In this document: piece by piece, positions 36,031-44,410 of the stretch | Position numbering within the stretch: the stretch's first letter is position 1 | Layout: every line of letters starts with the position of its first letter | NCBI RefSeq assembly: GCF_900215375.1 | Contig: NZ_OBEF01000009.1 | Coordinates: 1 to 64,000, forward strand | Direction of reading: 5' to 3' | Source of the DNA: Enterobacter sp. CC120223-11 | GTDB taxonomy: Bacteria > Pseudomonadota > Gammaproteobacteria > Enterobacterales > Enterobacteriaceae | Length of the DNA: 64,000 nt | Made by a program: the position numbers and the translations under genes | Notes under the pieces: generated by a model | What the model was told of the DNA's origin: nothing | Seen by the model: only the letters and a program-made list of their open reading frames with translations | The model's database searches: none

Positions 36031-37236
36031 TTATAATTTTCCTTTAAGGCTCCAGAGCGGTTCTGTCAGCCATTCCCACAAATGGCGGGTATCTAGGCTG
36101 ACATCACCTTCCAGAGTCATACCGGGACGTAATGGTTCTTTTTTGCCGTAAGCAAGGATGAAGGCATGTTCTGGTTCAACGATCACCCGATAATGCCCTT
36201 CATTTTCTTTCCAGGTGACAGGTGAAACGGAAAGTATGTCTGAAGGCGTCAACGTAGTGCGGCTTATCTCGCGAATAGTGCCGTGCTGAGTGCCAAATTT
36301 TTGATAGGGAAATGCAGCAAATCGCAATGCAACCCGCTGACCTGGCTGTATAAATCCCGCATTCTGGCTGGTGGCGTAGAGCTCTACTTGTAACCGGGCA
36401 TTATCCGGAACGAGAGTCATGACAGGTTCAGAAACTTTTACAGACTGCCCCTGCCTCACAAGAACAGCAGCAACAGTGCCGGACACCGGGGAGGTCAGCG
36501 TAAAGCTTTCTTGTCCTGCAAGTTCAACCTGCTGTTGTTTTAAGGCCTGAAGCTGCCTGTCCAGCTCTGACTTCCTGCTCTCACCAAGGGTGACAAGATG
36601 CCTGAGATCATCTTCTGCTGTATCCAGAGCGGTGTGAAGTTGCAGAAGAACCTGGCGTTGATCCTCAACATTTTCTTTTGCTGCGGAAACTTCAATTTGC
36701 TTTTGCTGGTACTCAATATCGGATACGTAATGTGAAGATACCAGTTTCCTGTAACGGCTCATTACCGAAGTGGACAACTGTGGCTGTAAAGACGATATCC
36801 TCTGCCTGGCAGCTTGTTGTTGTTGCAGATTGTCGCGCAACTCCAACTCCTGCTGAGAAGAAAGCATGGAATACTGTGTTTGTAGGGAGATATTCATCGC
36901 AGCCAACGTACCCGTGCCTTGGGCATTGTATCGTTCACCGCTGATATAATATAAAGGCTTTCCGGCGCTGACATGCTCCCCTTCAGTCACCTCCATACGC
37001 GTGACAAACCCAGAATACTGGGGTGTGACTTTTATCAGCCCGGATGATGGCATGACCAGACCTGATAGATGGGCTTTTCGAGTATATTCTCCAAAGTAGA
37101 GAAATGAAAATAACAGAACAAGCAAGCCAATTGTAGCTATTGCGTTAAATATCATACCGAATGAAGCAGGAATAATTATATCACCATGTATTTCATCATT
37201 TCCATGCTCAATTGACTCTTTTCTAAATAAAGACAT
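36031..37236 (-). CDS. CvaA/HlyD-family secretion adaptor
   Basis: The 401-aa periplasmic adaptor would join the ABC exporter to TolC. A short cytoplasmic tail (MSLFRKESIEHGND) leads into one membrane helix (about 30-50). A lipoyl half-motif (VTPQYSGFVTRMEVTEGEHV) follows, then a long coiled coil (about 115-225, Gln/Leu-rich) and a beta-barrel region with the returning lipoyl half (LTSPVSGTVAAVLVRQGQSV). It precedes the ABC gene directly and follows a CPBP protease gene by 2 bp. A truncated paralogue lies at 38854-39078. Confidence 0.92.
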   Translation of the reverse strand: MSLFRKESIEHGNDEIHGDIIIPASFGMIFNAIATIGLLVLLFSFLYFGEYTRKAHLSGLVMPSSGLIKVTPQYSGFVTRMEVTEGEHVSAGKPLYYISGERYNAQGTGTLAAMNISLQTQYSMLSSQQELELRDNLQQQQAARQRISSLQPQLSTSVMSRYRKLVSSHYVSDIEYQQKQIEVSAAKENVEDQRQVLLQLHTALDTAEDDLRHLVTLGESRKSELDRQLQALKQQQVELAGQESFTLTSPVSGTVAAVLVRQGQSVKVSEPVMTLVPDNARLQVELYATSQNAGFIQPGQRVALRFAAFPYQKFGTQHGTIREISRTTLTPSDILSVSPVTWKENEGHYRVIVEPEHAFILAYGKKEPLRPGMTLEGDVSLDTRHLWEWLTEPLWSLKGKL

Positions 37237-37238
37237 AG

Positions 37239-37889
37239 TTAGAAAAAAACCTGCATATTTATAATAACAACGAAAGCATTCATGCTGGAGTGAGCGATCA
37301 CTGAGTGAATTATACTATTACTTTTCACTCTAACATGCGTAAATATAAGTGAAACCACAAACAAAACAAAATATTCACTCACTCGATGGTATTGCGTATG
37401 CATCAAGCAAAATACCGCAGAATTAATAACATAAGGAAAATATCGTTGACCTTTGAAAATTGAAAACAAAACCTCTAAAAGGCATCCTCTATAAAAAACC
37501 TCCTCATAAAACGGAATGAGAACTACTAGCATGGCGAGTGGCAATGTATTTGCAAGAGTAAATTTCATTGATCCTATATTGTGTGGACCAGAAAAGTACA
37601 TTAACAACTGAATACTCAGAATTATAAGTATCGACTTAACCAACATCCCTTTATTAATTCCAGGGAAAGAATCAGATCTCTTGAAATAAATATAATAAGT
37701 TATCCCACCAAGTATAAATTCAGCTATGAACATTACGCTAAATGCATAATCAACCCCCATGAATTTGGGGTAAAGCAATAACGGCAAACCGGTAATACCA
37801 ACAGACAGGAAAAAGATAATTAAAAGTATTAATGTGTTTTTACTAAAACCACTGTACTGATAAACATTTTCAGGCTCTGATTTTTCCAT
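37239..37889 (-). CDS. CPBP-family intramembrane protease, copy 1
   Basis: The 216-aa, very hydrophobic protein has about seven membrane segments. The CPBP (Rce1-like, Abi) motifs are intact: E129-E130-VFY-R134, F160-xxx-H164 and H200-xxx-N204. Such proteins are glutamic intramembrane proteases. In Gram-positive bacteriocin loci (PlnI, SkkI) they give self-immunity or act in maturation; either role is possible here. It lies between the small membrane protein gene and the adaptor. Base composition is strongly AT-rich compared with the flanking chromosome. Confidence 0.88.
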   Translation of the reverse strand: MEKSEPENVYQYSGFSKNTLILLIIFFLSVGITGLPLLLYPKFMGVDYAFSVMFIAEFILGGITYYIYFKRSDSFPGINKGMLVKSILIILSIQLLMYFSGPHNIGSMKFTLANTLPLAMLVVLIPFYEEVFYRGCLLEVLFSIFKGQRYFPYVINSAVFCLMHTQYHRVSEYFVLFVVSLIFTHVRVKSNSIIHSVIAHSSMNAFVVIINMQVFF

Positions 37890-37930
37890 TTATTTATTTT
37901 CTTCTAGATATCCGTGATTATGAATAAATA

Positions 37931-37960
37931 CCCCCTCTCCATTTTATGAAAGTGAGGGGG
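37931..37960 (-). terminator. Hairpin between the microcin module and the export genes
   Basis: A 7-bp stem (ccccctc / gaggggg) with a 16-nt loop lies between the 77-aa gene and CPBP copy 1. On the minus strand it is followed by tatttattc. It could lower read-through into the protease and export genes, so precursor and immunity would be made in excess. Confidence 0.5.
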
Positions 37961-37976
37961 CATAACATTGGACTAC

Positions 37977-38210
37977 TTAACCCTTGACTATAAACCCAAC
38001 CAACTTTTCAGAAGTTGAAATTAGCTTCCTCACTACTAATGGAGCTAATTTCCCACTAGTATAAATAATACTAAAAACTGTAAAGACATAAGCAACTTTC
38101 TTAACACCGGTTGATGGCTCATTGCAATCAAGTAGAACTACTGAATAGTAAGTAATAAATATCGCTAAAATCGAGGCTAATATAATACTAAGATATTTAC
38201 TGAAGTTCAT
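37977..38210 (-). CDS. Small two-helix membrane protein, candidate immunity protein 1
   Basis: From the ATG at 38208-38210 this is a 77-aa protein (MNFSKYLSIILAS...) with two hydrophobic helices, about 4-26 and 38-56, and a basic tail. An in-frame ATG six codons upstream (38228) is possible but has no ribosome site; AGGGC sits before the chosen start. It follows the precursor gene by a few bases. Small one- or two-helix proteins encoded right after the precursor are the usual immunity proteins of class II microcins. No sequence match to a known immunity family was recognised. Confidence 0.65.
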   Translation of the reverse strand: MNFSKYLSIILASILAIFITYYSVVLLDCNEPSTGVKKVAYVFTVFSIIYTSGKLAPLVVRKLISTSEKLVGFIVKG

Positions 38211-38231
38211 AATCTGTAGCCCTGCCATAAA

Positions 38232-38594
38232 TCAACGGAATGGAGCACCATTTTTTGACGCAGCATTAGAATCAGGCTTACAACCTGCAATCATACCGGT
38301 AATAGATGATACAGCACCTGTAATGCTTCTAGATGCAACAGCACCTACTAACCCAGCAATACCCCCCATCATAGCTAGCCCGCAGTTACTGCTCAAATCG
38401 TTGTACATATTGGCACCGGCAGCTCCAGCGGCATAATTAGATTGAAAACCATTAGCCTGCCCACCATAGGAAGTACTAGCATTGCGTGCATTGCGTGCGG
38501 CTCTCAGAGCCCGGTCACGATCTGCCGAGTCAGCTCCATTCCCACCACTTACCAAAGCTATCTCATCAAAATTTAGATCTTTGATATTAGGCAT
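38232..38594 (-). CDS. Class II microcin-like precursor 1
   Basis: The 120-aa precursor has an 18-residue leader, MPNIKDLNFDEIALVSGG, ending in the double glycine cut by C39 peptidases. The predicted 102-aa core is Gly/Ala/Ser/Asn-rich. A hydrophobic glycine-rich stretch (about 73-104) is bracketed by its only two cysteines, C71 and C105. The N-terminal core part is charged (ADRDRALRAARNARN-like). GAGGG is spaced 5-6 bases before the ATG. No known microcin was recognised. Antibacterial activity is inferred from leader and neighbours. Confidence 0.82.
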   Translation of the reverse strand: MPNIKDLNFDEIALVSGGNGADSADRDRALRAARNARNASTSYGGQANGFQSNYAAGAAGANMYNDLSSNCGLAMMGGIAGLVGAVASRSITGAVSSITGMIAGCKPDSNAASKNGAPFR

Positions 38595-38820
38595 AAAAAT
38601 CCCTCTTTTTGGTTGTTTTTTGCACTTGGTGCAACTTGACTATTACACACACAAAAATAATTGGAATAGTAAAAATTTGAAAGACGACATGTTCTTATAT
38701 AAATATTTATCTCTAAAAAATAGCGAGCCTTCTGATCGTAACGCTCGACATTTGTACTAATGCCGTTTTAGAAGCAGGCTTATACTGCACATCGTGAATC
38801 GGATGACACTCAGGTAACAC
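38551..38820 (-). repeat. Module repeat R1 (270 bp, leader plus promoter region)
   Basis: About 270 bp covering most of the leader codons and the whole upstream region of precursor 1 match 40255-40524 with roughly a dozen differences by eye. The offset is a constant 1704 bp. It includes the ribosome site and an AT-rich promoter candidate (tttatataagaa on the minus strand). Confidence 0.9.
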
Positions 38821-38853
38821 TGTAAGTATCCCGCTTAATCGGACCATTCACTT

Positions 38854-39078
38854 TTAGAGATCTTCCGACACACTGATTATGTCCCCTGAGGGCATAACAA
38901 TTCCGGAAAGTTGAGCCTTGCGGGTGTATTCACCAATGTACAGGAATAAAGCTATAAGAATGAGTAGAGCGATTGTAGCTATCGAGCTGAATGTCATACC
39001 AAATGATGCAGGAATAATGATATCGCCATGTGCGCCATCATTTTTATGCTCTATAGCTTCCTTTCTAAACAAGCTCAT
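38854..39078 (-). pseudogene. Truncated CvaA/HlyD-family adaptor
   Basis: The 74-aa product (MSLFRKEAIEHKND...) matches the first ~66 residues of the 401-aa adaptor: the same cytoplasmic tail, DIIIPASFGM, the membrane helix and GEYTRKAQLSG. It then diverges and stops after VMPSGDIISVSEDL. All periplasmic domains are missing, so it cannot act as an adaptor. It follows CPBP copy 2 directly, in the order seen for the complete set. It is a scar of module duplication. Confidence 0.9.
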
Positions 39079-39723
39079 TTATCTATAAATATTTTGAAGG
39101 TTTACTGATAAGAAAACCATATTCATGCTTGAATGTAATATTACAGGGTAGAATAGACCACTTGTCTTAAGCTTTATGATAATTAATAAAGTTGATGCGA
39201 TTAATAACACTATAAAATCGAAGGGATCACTATACTGAAAGTGCATCGCGCAAAATATCAAGGAAGACACACATGCGGAAGCAATAATATGTTTACCTTT
39301 AAAAAACAAGCATAATCCAGTGAAAAGGCATCCCCTGTAAAATATCTCTTCATGCAATGGTACTATAACGGTCATTATTATGGTAAGAATAAGTGAGAAG
39401 TGCGCTTGTATTGCTTCCCCCCTTTTCAAGACAAGAATAAAGGCTATTATTTGCAATGCAGCGAGTATTGCAAAGCAATAAATAAAAATTGTCGCATATT
39501 TTTTTGAAAATTTCGGCATTAGACTATTGTCCATAGTCTTTCTTAAAAAAGAAAAATACACTAATAGTGACAATATAAATTCGGTGGTAAGCATCATAAG
39601 AAATGATACATCCTTGCTATAGTACCTTAATGTTATCAAAGGTAAAAACGTAATTAGCACGGAGGAAAAAAATGCTACCAAAAGGACCATGGCCATCTGA
39701 GTATTTCCTTTCATTTGATACAT
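39079..39723 (-). CDS. CPBP-family intramembrane protease, copy 2
   Basis: This 214-aa membrane protein has intact CPBP motifs: E125-E126-IFY-R130, F157-xxx-H161 and H197-xxx-N201, with a similar topology to copy 1 but low overall identity. I chose the ATG at 39721-39723; a GTG one codon earlier and an ATG three codons later (39714) are alternatives. The two copies are much more diverged from each other than their upstream repeats, so each may be matched to its own peptide. Possible roles are immunity or peptide processing. Confidence 0.87.
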   Translation of the reverse strand: MYQMKGNTQMAMVLLVAFFSSVLITFLPLITLRYYSKDVSFLMMLTTEFILSLLVYFSFLRKTMDNSLMPKFSKKYATIFIYCFAILAALQIIAFILVLKRGEAIQAHFSLILTIIMTVIVPLHEEIFYRGCLFTGLCLFFKGKHIIASACVSSLIFCAMHFQYSDPFDFIVLLIASTLLIIIKLKTSGLFYPVILHSSMNMVFLSVNLQNIYR

Positions 39724-39728
39724 CACCT

Positions 39729-39932
39729 TTAAATCAAGTAATTCTTTACTAATGTTATGATTTTATTAAAAGATGCAGCAGATGTATGCAGCGCAAAGAT
39801 TATAATGATGAAATCAGAAAATATTTTTGAAAAAAAATAAAATTCTGGAGAGTCAATAATGGAGGAACCACTTAACAGTGAAAAGCCTATTAGCATACCT
39901 AATATAGCAGATGTTAATTTAACTAAATTCAT
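39729..39932 (-). CDS. Small two-helix membrane protein, candidate immunity protein 2
   Basis: The 67-aa protein starts at ATG 39930-39932 (MNLVKLTSAILG...), with GGGGGA four bases upstream; an ATG four codons earlier (39944) has no such site. Two hydrophobic helices (about 5-22 and 34-52) and a basic tail match the layout of the 77-aa protein in the other module. It shares the MN-x-x-K-x-x-S-x-I-L start but little else. It lies between precursor 2 and CPBP copy 2. Confidence 0.65.
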   Translation of the reverse strand: MNLVKLTSAILGMLIGFSLLSGSSIIDSPEFYFFSKIFSDFIIIIFALHTSAASFNKIITLVKNYLI

Positions 39933-39953
39933 TGTTTCCCCCATGGATTTTAA

Positions 39954-40298
39954 TTATCTATTACAAGTAGAAGCCGCGTTACTTCCTGAACACTTGCTAC
40001 TACCTGAATTACATCCATTACTTTTGCTGTTTGATGACCCAAGGCAATCACCTTTAATTGCACCTCCAACTACCCCTGAAATCATGCCACCAGGCCCTTT
40101 GGGAATACCACTGACTAAACCGCCGAGTACATTATTGGCGCATTTAACAGTGTTTGGGTCACTATAAATATATGTTGGTGCATTTCTTACCACAGAATTT
40201 CTAGCTTCTTGCCGCTCACGATTGACTTCCGTTCCATGACCTTCTCCACCGCTAACCAAAGCTATCTCATCAAAATTTAGATCTTTGATATTAGGCAT
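39954..40298 (-). CDS. Class II microcin-like precursor 2
   Basis: The 114-aa precursor has exactly the same 18-residue double-glycine leader as precursor 1 but a different 96-aa core. C53 and C85 bracket a hydrophobic Gly-rich stretch (GGLVSG...GGMISGVVGGAIKG). A Ser/Asn/Gly/Cys-rich tail adds C96, C103 and C112, so there are five cysteines. The shared leader implies the same C39 exporter. No known bacteriocin was recognised. The tail does not end in the serine-rich siderophore-attachment motif of class IIb microcins, and no glycosyltransferase or esterase gene is nearby. Confidence 0.82.
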   Translation of the reverse strand: MPNIKDLNFDEIALVSGGEGHGTEVNRERQEARNSVVRNAPTYIYSDPNTVKCANNVLGGLVSGIPKGPGGMISGVVGGAIKGDCLGSSNSKSNGCNSGSSKCSGSNAASTCNR

Positions 40299-40524
40299 AA
40301 AAATCCCTCTTTTTGGTTGTTTTTTGCACTTGGTGAAACTTGACTATTACACACACAAAAAAAATTGGAATAGTAAAAAGTTGAAAGACGACATGTTCTT
40401 ATATAAATATTTATCTCTATAAAATAGCGCGCCTTCTGATCATAACGCTCGACATTTGTACTAATGCCGTTTTAGAAACAGGCTTATACTGCGCATCTTG
40501 ACTCGGATGACACCCAGGTAACAC
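40255..40524 (-). repeat. Module repeat R2 (270 bp, leader plus promoter region)
   Basis: This is the second copy of the leader and promoter repeat, matching 38551-38820. It ends at ggtaacac, where chromosomal yffB upstream sequence seems to begin. Both copies end at the same base, which points to a common module boundary. Confidence 0.9.
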
Positions 40525-40610
40525 ATTGACTAAAAATCATAATTTCTGATGTTTCATGGTCGTAATCGCCTGTATTCTACAACCCTATAAAAACCCACAG
40601 GTAAAACGCC

Positions 40611-40985
40611 ATGACGGACCATTCTGAACCGACACTTATCATGTACGGCATTAAAAACTGCGACACCATTAAAAAGGCCCGCCGCTGGCTGGACGAACAT
40701 CAGGTGGAGTACCGCTTTCACGACTACCGCGCTGACGGCCTCGATCGTGCATTATTAGACACCTTTATTGCCGAACTGGGCTGGGAAGCACTGCTGAATA
40801 CTCGCGGCACCACCTGGCGCAAACTGGATGAATCCCTCCGTTCGACGATTACTCACGCCGATGCCGCTGCCGCGCTGATGCTGGAAATGCCGGCAATCAT
40901 CAAACGCCCATTGCTCTGCGCGCCCGGTCAGCCTATGCTGCTGGGCTTTAGTGATTCCAGTTACCAGACGTTTAACGAGGTGTAG
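40611..40985 (+). CDS. yffB: ArsC/Spx-family protein YffB
   Basis: The 124-aa thioredoxin-fold protein of the ArsC/Spx family has the single N-terminal cysteine in [16 protein letters not shown] and the conserved [14 protein letters not shown] and AIIKRPLL motifs. It is glutathione-linked by homology; E. coli YffB has no firm role. Its N-terminus ([11 protein letters not shown]) differs from the MITMYG of the severed copy at 33690, so the island may have supplied a new start and promoter. dapE follows after 3 bp. Confidence 0.92.
   Translation: MTDHSEPTLIMYGIKNCDTIKKARRWLDEHQVEYRFHDYRADGLDRALLDTFIAELGWEALLNTRGTTWRKLDESLRSTITHADAAAALMLEMPAIIKRPLLCAPGQPMLLGFSDSSYQTFNEV
40641..40663 (+). repeat. 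Island boundary direct repeat, right copy (23 bp)
   Basis: Identical to 33699-33721. It encodes MYGIKNC near the start of yffB. Confidence 0.9.
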
Positions 40986-40988
40986 TGT

Positions 40989-42116
40989 ATGTCATGCCCG
41001 GTCATTGAGCTGGCTCAGCAGCTTATTCGCCGCCCTTCCCTTAGCCCCGACGACGCGGGCTGCCAGGCGCTGATGATTGAGCGCCTGCGCGCAATTGGTT
41101 TTACCGTGGAAGCCATGGACTTTGGCGATACCCAAAATTTCTGGGCCTGGCGTGGCAAAGGGGAAACGCTCGCCTTCGCAGGACATACCGACGTGGTGCC
41201 AACGGGCGATGCCGACCGCTGGATCAACCCGCCGTTTGAACCCACCATTCGCGACGGCATGCTGTTCGGACGCGGCGCGGCAGACATGAAAGGCTCGCTG
41301 GCAGCTATGGTCGTCGCGGCAGAGCGCTTTGTGGCGCAGCATCCGAACCATAAAGGCCGTCTGGCGTTCCTTATCACCTCAGACGAAGAAGCCAGCGCCA
41401 CCCACGGCACCGTGAAGGTGGTGGAAGCGCTGATGGCGCGCAACGAGTGTCTGGATTACTGCCTGGTCGGCGAACCGTCAAGCACCGAAGTGGTGGGTGA
41501 CGTGGTGAAAAATGGCCGCCGCGGCTCCATGACCTGTAATCTCACCATCCACGGCGTGCAGGGCCACGTGGCTTATCCGCATCTGGCCGATAACCCGGTT
41601 CACCGTGCGGCCCCGATGCTCACCGAGCTGGTGGCAACGGAGTGGGATAAAGGCAACGAGTTTTTCCCGCAGACCAGCATGCAGATTGCCAACATCAAAG
41701 CGGGCACCGGCAGCAACAACGTCATTCCGGGCGATCTGTTCGTGCAGTTCAACTTCCGCTTCAGCACCGAACTGACCGACGAGATGATTAAGCAGAAGGT
41801 GCTCGCCCTGCTCGATAAGCACGAGCTGCGCTACAGTGTCGACTGGTGGGTATCCGGCCAGCCGTTCCTGACCTCCCGCGGCAAGCTGGTGGATGCGGTG
41901 GTGAATGCCATTGAGCACTATAATGAAATTAAACCACAGCTGCTGACCACGGGCGGCACCTCCGACGGGCGTTTTATCGCGCAAATGGGGGCGCAGGTGG
42001 TGGAGCTTGGGCCGGTGAACGCCACCATTCATAAAATTAACGAGTGCGTGAACGCCGCCGACCTGCAGCTTCTGGCCCGAATGTATCAGCGGATTATGGA
42101 ACAACTGGTCGCGTAA
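40989..42116 (+). CDS. dapE: Succinyl-diaminopimelate desuccinylase DapE
   Basis: DapE is the zinc enzyme releasing succinate from N-succinyl-LL-diaminopimelate in lysine and cell-wall precursor synthesis. The 375-aa M20 peptidase fold has metal ligands in [12 protein letters not shown], the GRGAADMKG motif, the catalytic SDEEASA and the C-terminal histidine near [12 protein letters not shown]. It is essential and sits 3 bp after yffB, with ypfN downstream, as in E. coli. Confidence 0.98.
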   Translation: MSCPVIELAQQLIRRPSLSPDDAGCQALMIERLRAIGFTVEAMDFGDTQNFWAWRGKGETLAFAGHTDVVPTGDADRWINPPFEPTIRDGMLFGRGAADMKGSLAAMVVAAERFVAQHPNHKGRLAFLITSDEEASATHGTVKVVEALMARNECLDYCLVGEPSSTEVVGDVVKNGRRGSMTCNLTIHGVQGHVAYPHLADNPVHRAAPMLTELVATEWDKGNEFFPQTSMQIANIKAGTGSNNVIPGDLFVQFNFRFSTELTDEMIKQKVLALLDKHELRYSVDWWVSGQPFLTSRGKLVDAVVNAIEHYNEIKPQLLTTGGTSDGRFIAQMGAQVVELGPVNATIHKINECVNAADLQLLARMYQRIMEQLVA

Positions 42117-42143
42117 GCGGCATGACTTTGAGAGGTAACAGGC

Positions 42144-42335
42144 ATGGACTGGCTGGCAAAATATTGGTGGATCCTGGTGCTGGTGTTTCTGGTGGGCGTG
42201 ATGATCAACGTTATCAAAGATCTCAATCGCGTCGATCCGAAGAAATTTATGGCCAACAAACCGGACCTTCCTCCGCATCGTGATTTCAACGACAAGTGGG
42301 ACGATGAGGACGACTGGCCGAAGAAAAAGCCTTGA
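42144..42335 (+). CDS. ypfN: Small membrane protein YpfN (UPF0370)
   Basis: The 63-aa protein has one N-terminal membrane helix (about 4-25, [18 protein letters not shown]) and an acidic/basic tail with [24 protein letters not shown] precedes the ATG at 42144. It is conserved downstream of dapE in enterobacteria. The function is unknown. Confidence 0.93.
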   Translation: MDWLAKYWWILVLVFLVGVMINVIKDLNRVDPKKFMANKPDLPPHRDFNDKWDDEDDWPKKKP

Positions 42336-42347
42336 TCGGTTATGATG

Positions 42348-42373
42348 AAAAGCGCCTGCGGGCGCTTTTTTTT
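42348..42373 (+). terminator. ypfN terminator
   Basis: The stem aaaagcgcc / ggcgctttt has a short tgcg-type loop and eight T residues at the end. It closes the yffB-dapE-ypfN unit ahead of convergent nikR. Confidence 0.9.
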
Positions 42374-42434
42374 GGCTTTGATTTGTGTCTTTTGGGCGGT
42401 GCTTAGCAGGGCGATTGAAACACCCGGCTGATTA

Positions 42435-42848
<414 letters not shown>

Positions 42849-43649
42849 TTAGGCTATGGCGCGACGGGGCGCAGGGAAAGCAGGCAGTACGGCATTTTGT
42901 AACACGCGGCCCGCATCAGAGGAAAAGTGTAAAGCGTCTCCCACGGTTTGCATCTCCACGATTTGCCCCTCTTCCATGACCATCACCCGATGGCAAAAAC
43001 GCTGAACCAGGCGCAGGTCATGAGTAATAAACAGGAAAGCTGCACCAGACTGCTGCTGCAGTTTTTTTAGCAGACGGATCACGCCTGCCTGTAATACCAG
43101 ATCGAGATTCGACACCGCCTCATCCAGGATCAGCAGTTTCGGCTCCACAACCAGCGCTCGGGCCAGACAGACTCGCTGGAGTTGCCCCCCGCTCAGCTGC
43201 GGCGGACGCTTATCGAGCACGGTCTCATCGAGATCGACCGCGCGGAGCATTTCTGTGGCCCTCGCCATTTGCTCTGATTTGCTTAACGACAGCAGATGTC
43301 GCATGGGTTCACGCAAAATATCACTCACGGTTTTACGTGGATTGACCGCACTGATGGAATCCTGAAAAACCATCTGAATATCGCGGCGAAATGCCTTTTG
43401 CCTTGCGCGATTGAGACGTGAAAGTGGCTCGCCCTGCCAGCAGACGCTTCCTTCCGTTGGCGACTCCAGGCCGATGAGCAGGCGCGCCAGCGTACTTTTT
43501 CCGCAGCCGCTACGCCCCAACAAGGCTACCGTTTCGCCGCTGTTCAGCGCAAAAGAGACCGCTTTCAGCACAGTCTGGGGCTGATGATTGCCGCGAAATC
43601 CTGCGTGCGCATACTTATGTGTCAGGGCGGATACGCTGAGTAATGTCAT
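42849..43649 (-). CDS. nikE: Nickel ABC transporter ATPase NikE
   Basis: One of two ATPases of the NikABCDE importer, 266 aa. Walker [10 protein letters not shown], signature LSGGQLQR and Walker [12 protein letters not shown] (the usual DEPT is replaced by DEAV, as in other NikE proteins) are present, with the switch His in FITHDL. The start overlaps the nikD stop by 4 bp. Confidence 0.97.
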   Translation of the reverse strand: MTLLSVSALTHKYAHAGFRGNHQPQTVLKAVSFALNSGETVALLGRSGCGKSTLARLLIGLESPTEGSVCWQGEPLSRLNRARQKAFRRDIQMVFQDSISAVNPRKTVSDILREPMRHLLSLSKSEQMARATEMLRAVDLDETVLDKRPPQLSGGQLQRVCLARALVVEPKLLILDEAVSNLDLVLQAGVIRLLKKLQQQSGAAFLFITHDLRLVQRFCHRVMVMEEGQIVEMQTVGDALHFSSDAGRVLQNAVLPAFPAPRRAIA

Positions 43650-44410
43650 GAGGCAAGCTCCATACCGTACAGGGCGAGATGCGCCGCAACCAGACCTCGG
43701 GTGACCGCATGCTGTGGTGATTTGAACAGCGTTCCGGCATCGCCCTGCTCCACAATGCGGCCGTGATCCATTACCGCGACATCGTCCGCCAACCTCGCGA
43801 CCACGCCCATGTCGTGCGTCACCAGCAGCATTCCCGGGCCATGCTTTTGCATAATGTTTTCCAGCAGGTCAAGAATGCGCGCCTGAGCCACGACGTCCAG
43901 ATCGGTGGTGGGTTCATCGGCGATGATAAACGGCGCATCTGACAAAAATGCCATGGCAATCATCATGCGTTGCAGCATGCCTCCGCTCATCTCAAACGGG
44001 TAAAGCTTCAGGATGCGCTGCGGATGTTCCAGTCCGACGGCGTCCAGGGCCGCGATAAGCGTCGCGTCGTCTGCGGGTTTGCCCAACGCCCGGCAGGTTT
44101 CTCGCGCATGGGTTGCCATGGTACGCAACGGGTTAAAGGCGCTACGTGGATTCTGCATAATGGTGGCGACCTTTCTACCGCGAAGCTCGCGAGGGAGTAT
44201 TGGCCTGCCATCGGCGAGAATTGTCCCCGCCGTTTGTCTTACACCCGCTGGCAGAACGCCAAGGGCCGCCGCGCAGGTCAGCGATTTACCGCTGCCGCTA
44301 CCGCCGACCAGTGCCAGTACGCGTCCCCGTTTAAGCGACAAAGAGACGCCTTCCACCAGCGGGCATCCTGCCTGCAGGGTGATGTTTTGCAGTTCAATCT
44401 GTTTCAGCAT
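43646..44410 (-). CDS. nikD: Nickel ABC transporter ATPase NikD
   Basis: The second ATPase of the nickel importer, 254 aa, shows Walker [10 protein letters not shown], a signature MSGGMLQR and Walker [12 protein letters not shown], typical of the Dpp/Opp/Nik ATPase family. The last position of Walker A (Leu instead of Thr/Ser after KS) is shared with other members. The start shares one base with nikC. Confidence 0.97.
   Translation of the reverse strand: MLKQIELQNITLQAGCPLVEGVSLSLKRGRVLALVGGSGSGKSLTCAAALGVLPAGVRQTAGTILADGRPILPRELRGRKVATIMQNPRSAFNPLRTMATHARETCRALGKPADDATLIAALDAVGLEHPQRILKLYPFEMSGGMLQRMMIAMAFLSDAPFIIADEPTTDLDVVAQARILDLLENIMQKHGPGMLLVTHDMGVVARLADDVAVMDHGRIVEQGDAGTLFKSPQHAVTRGLVAAHLALYGMELAS

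Noticed and set aside
39954-40298. Class IIb (siderophore-linked) microcin for precursor 2
   Set aside because: The Ser/Cys-rich tail does not end in the required serine motif, and no salmochelin glycosyltransferase or esterase genes are nearby.
33690-40663. Prophage or integrative element interpretation of the island
   Set aside because: No integrase, transposase, replication or structural genes are visible; only bacteriocin-type genes and a short boundary repeat.
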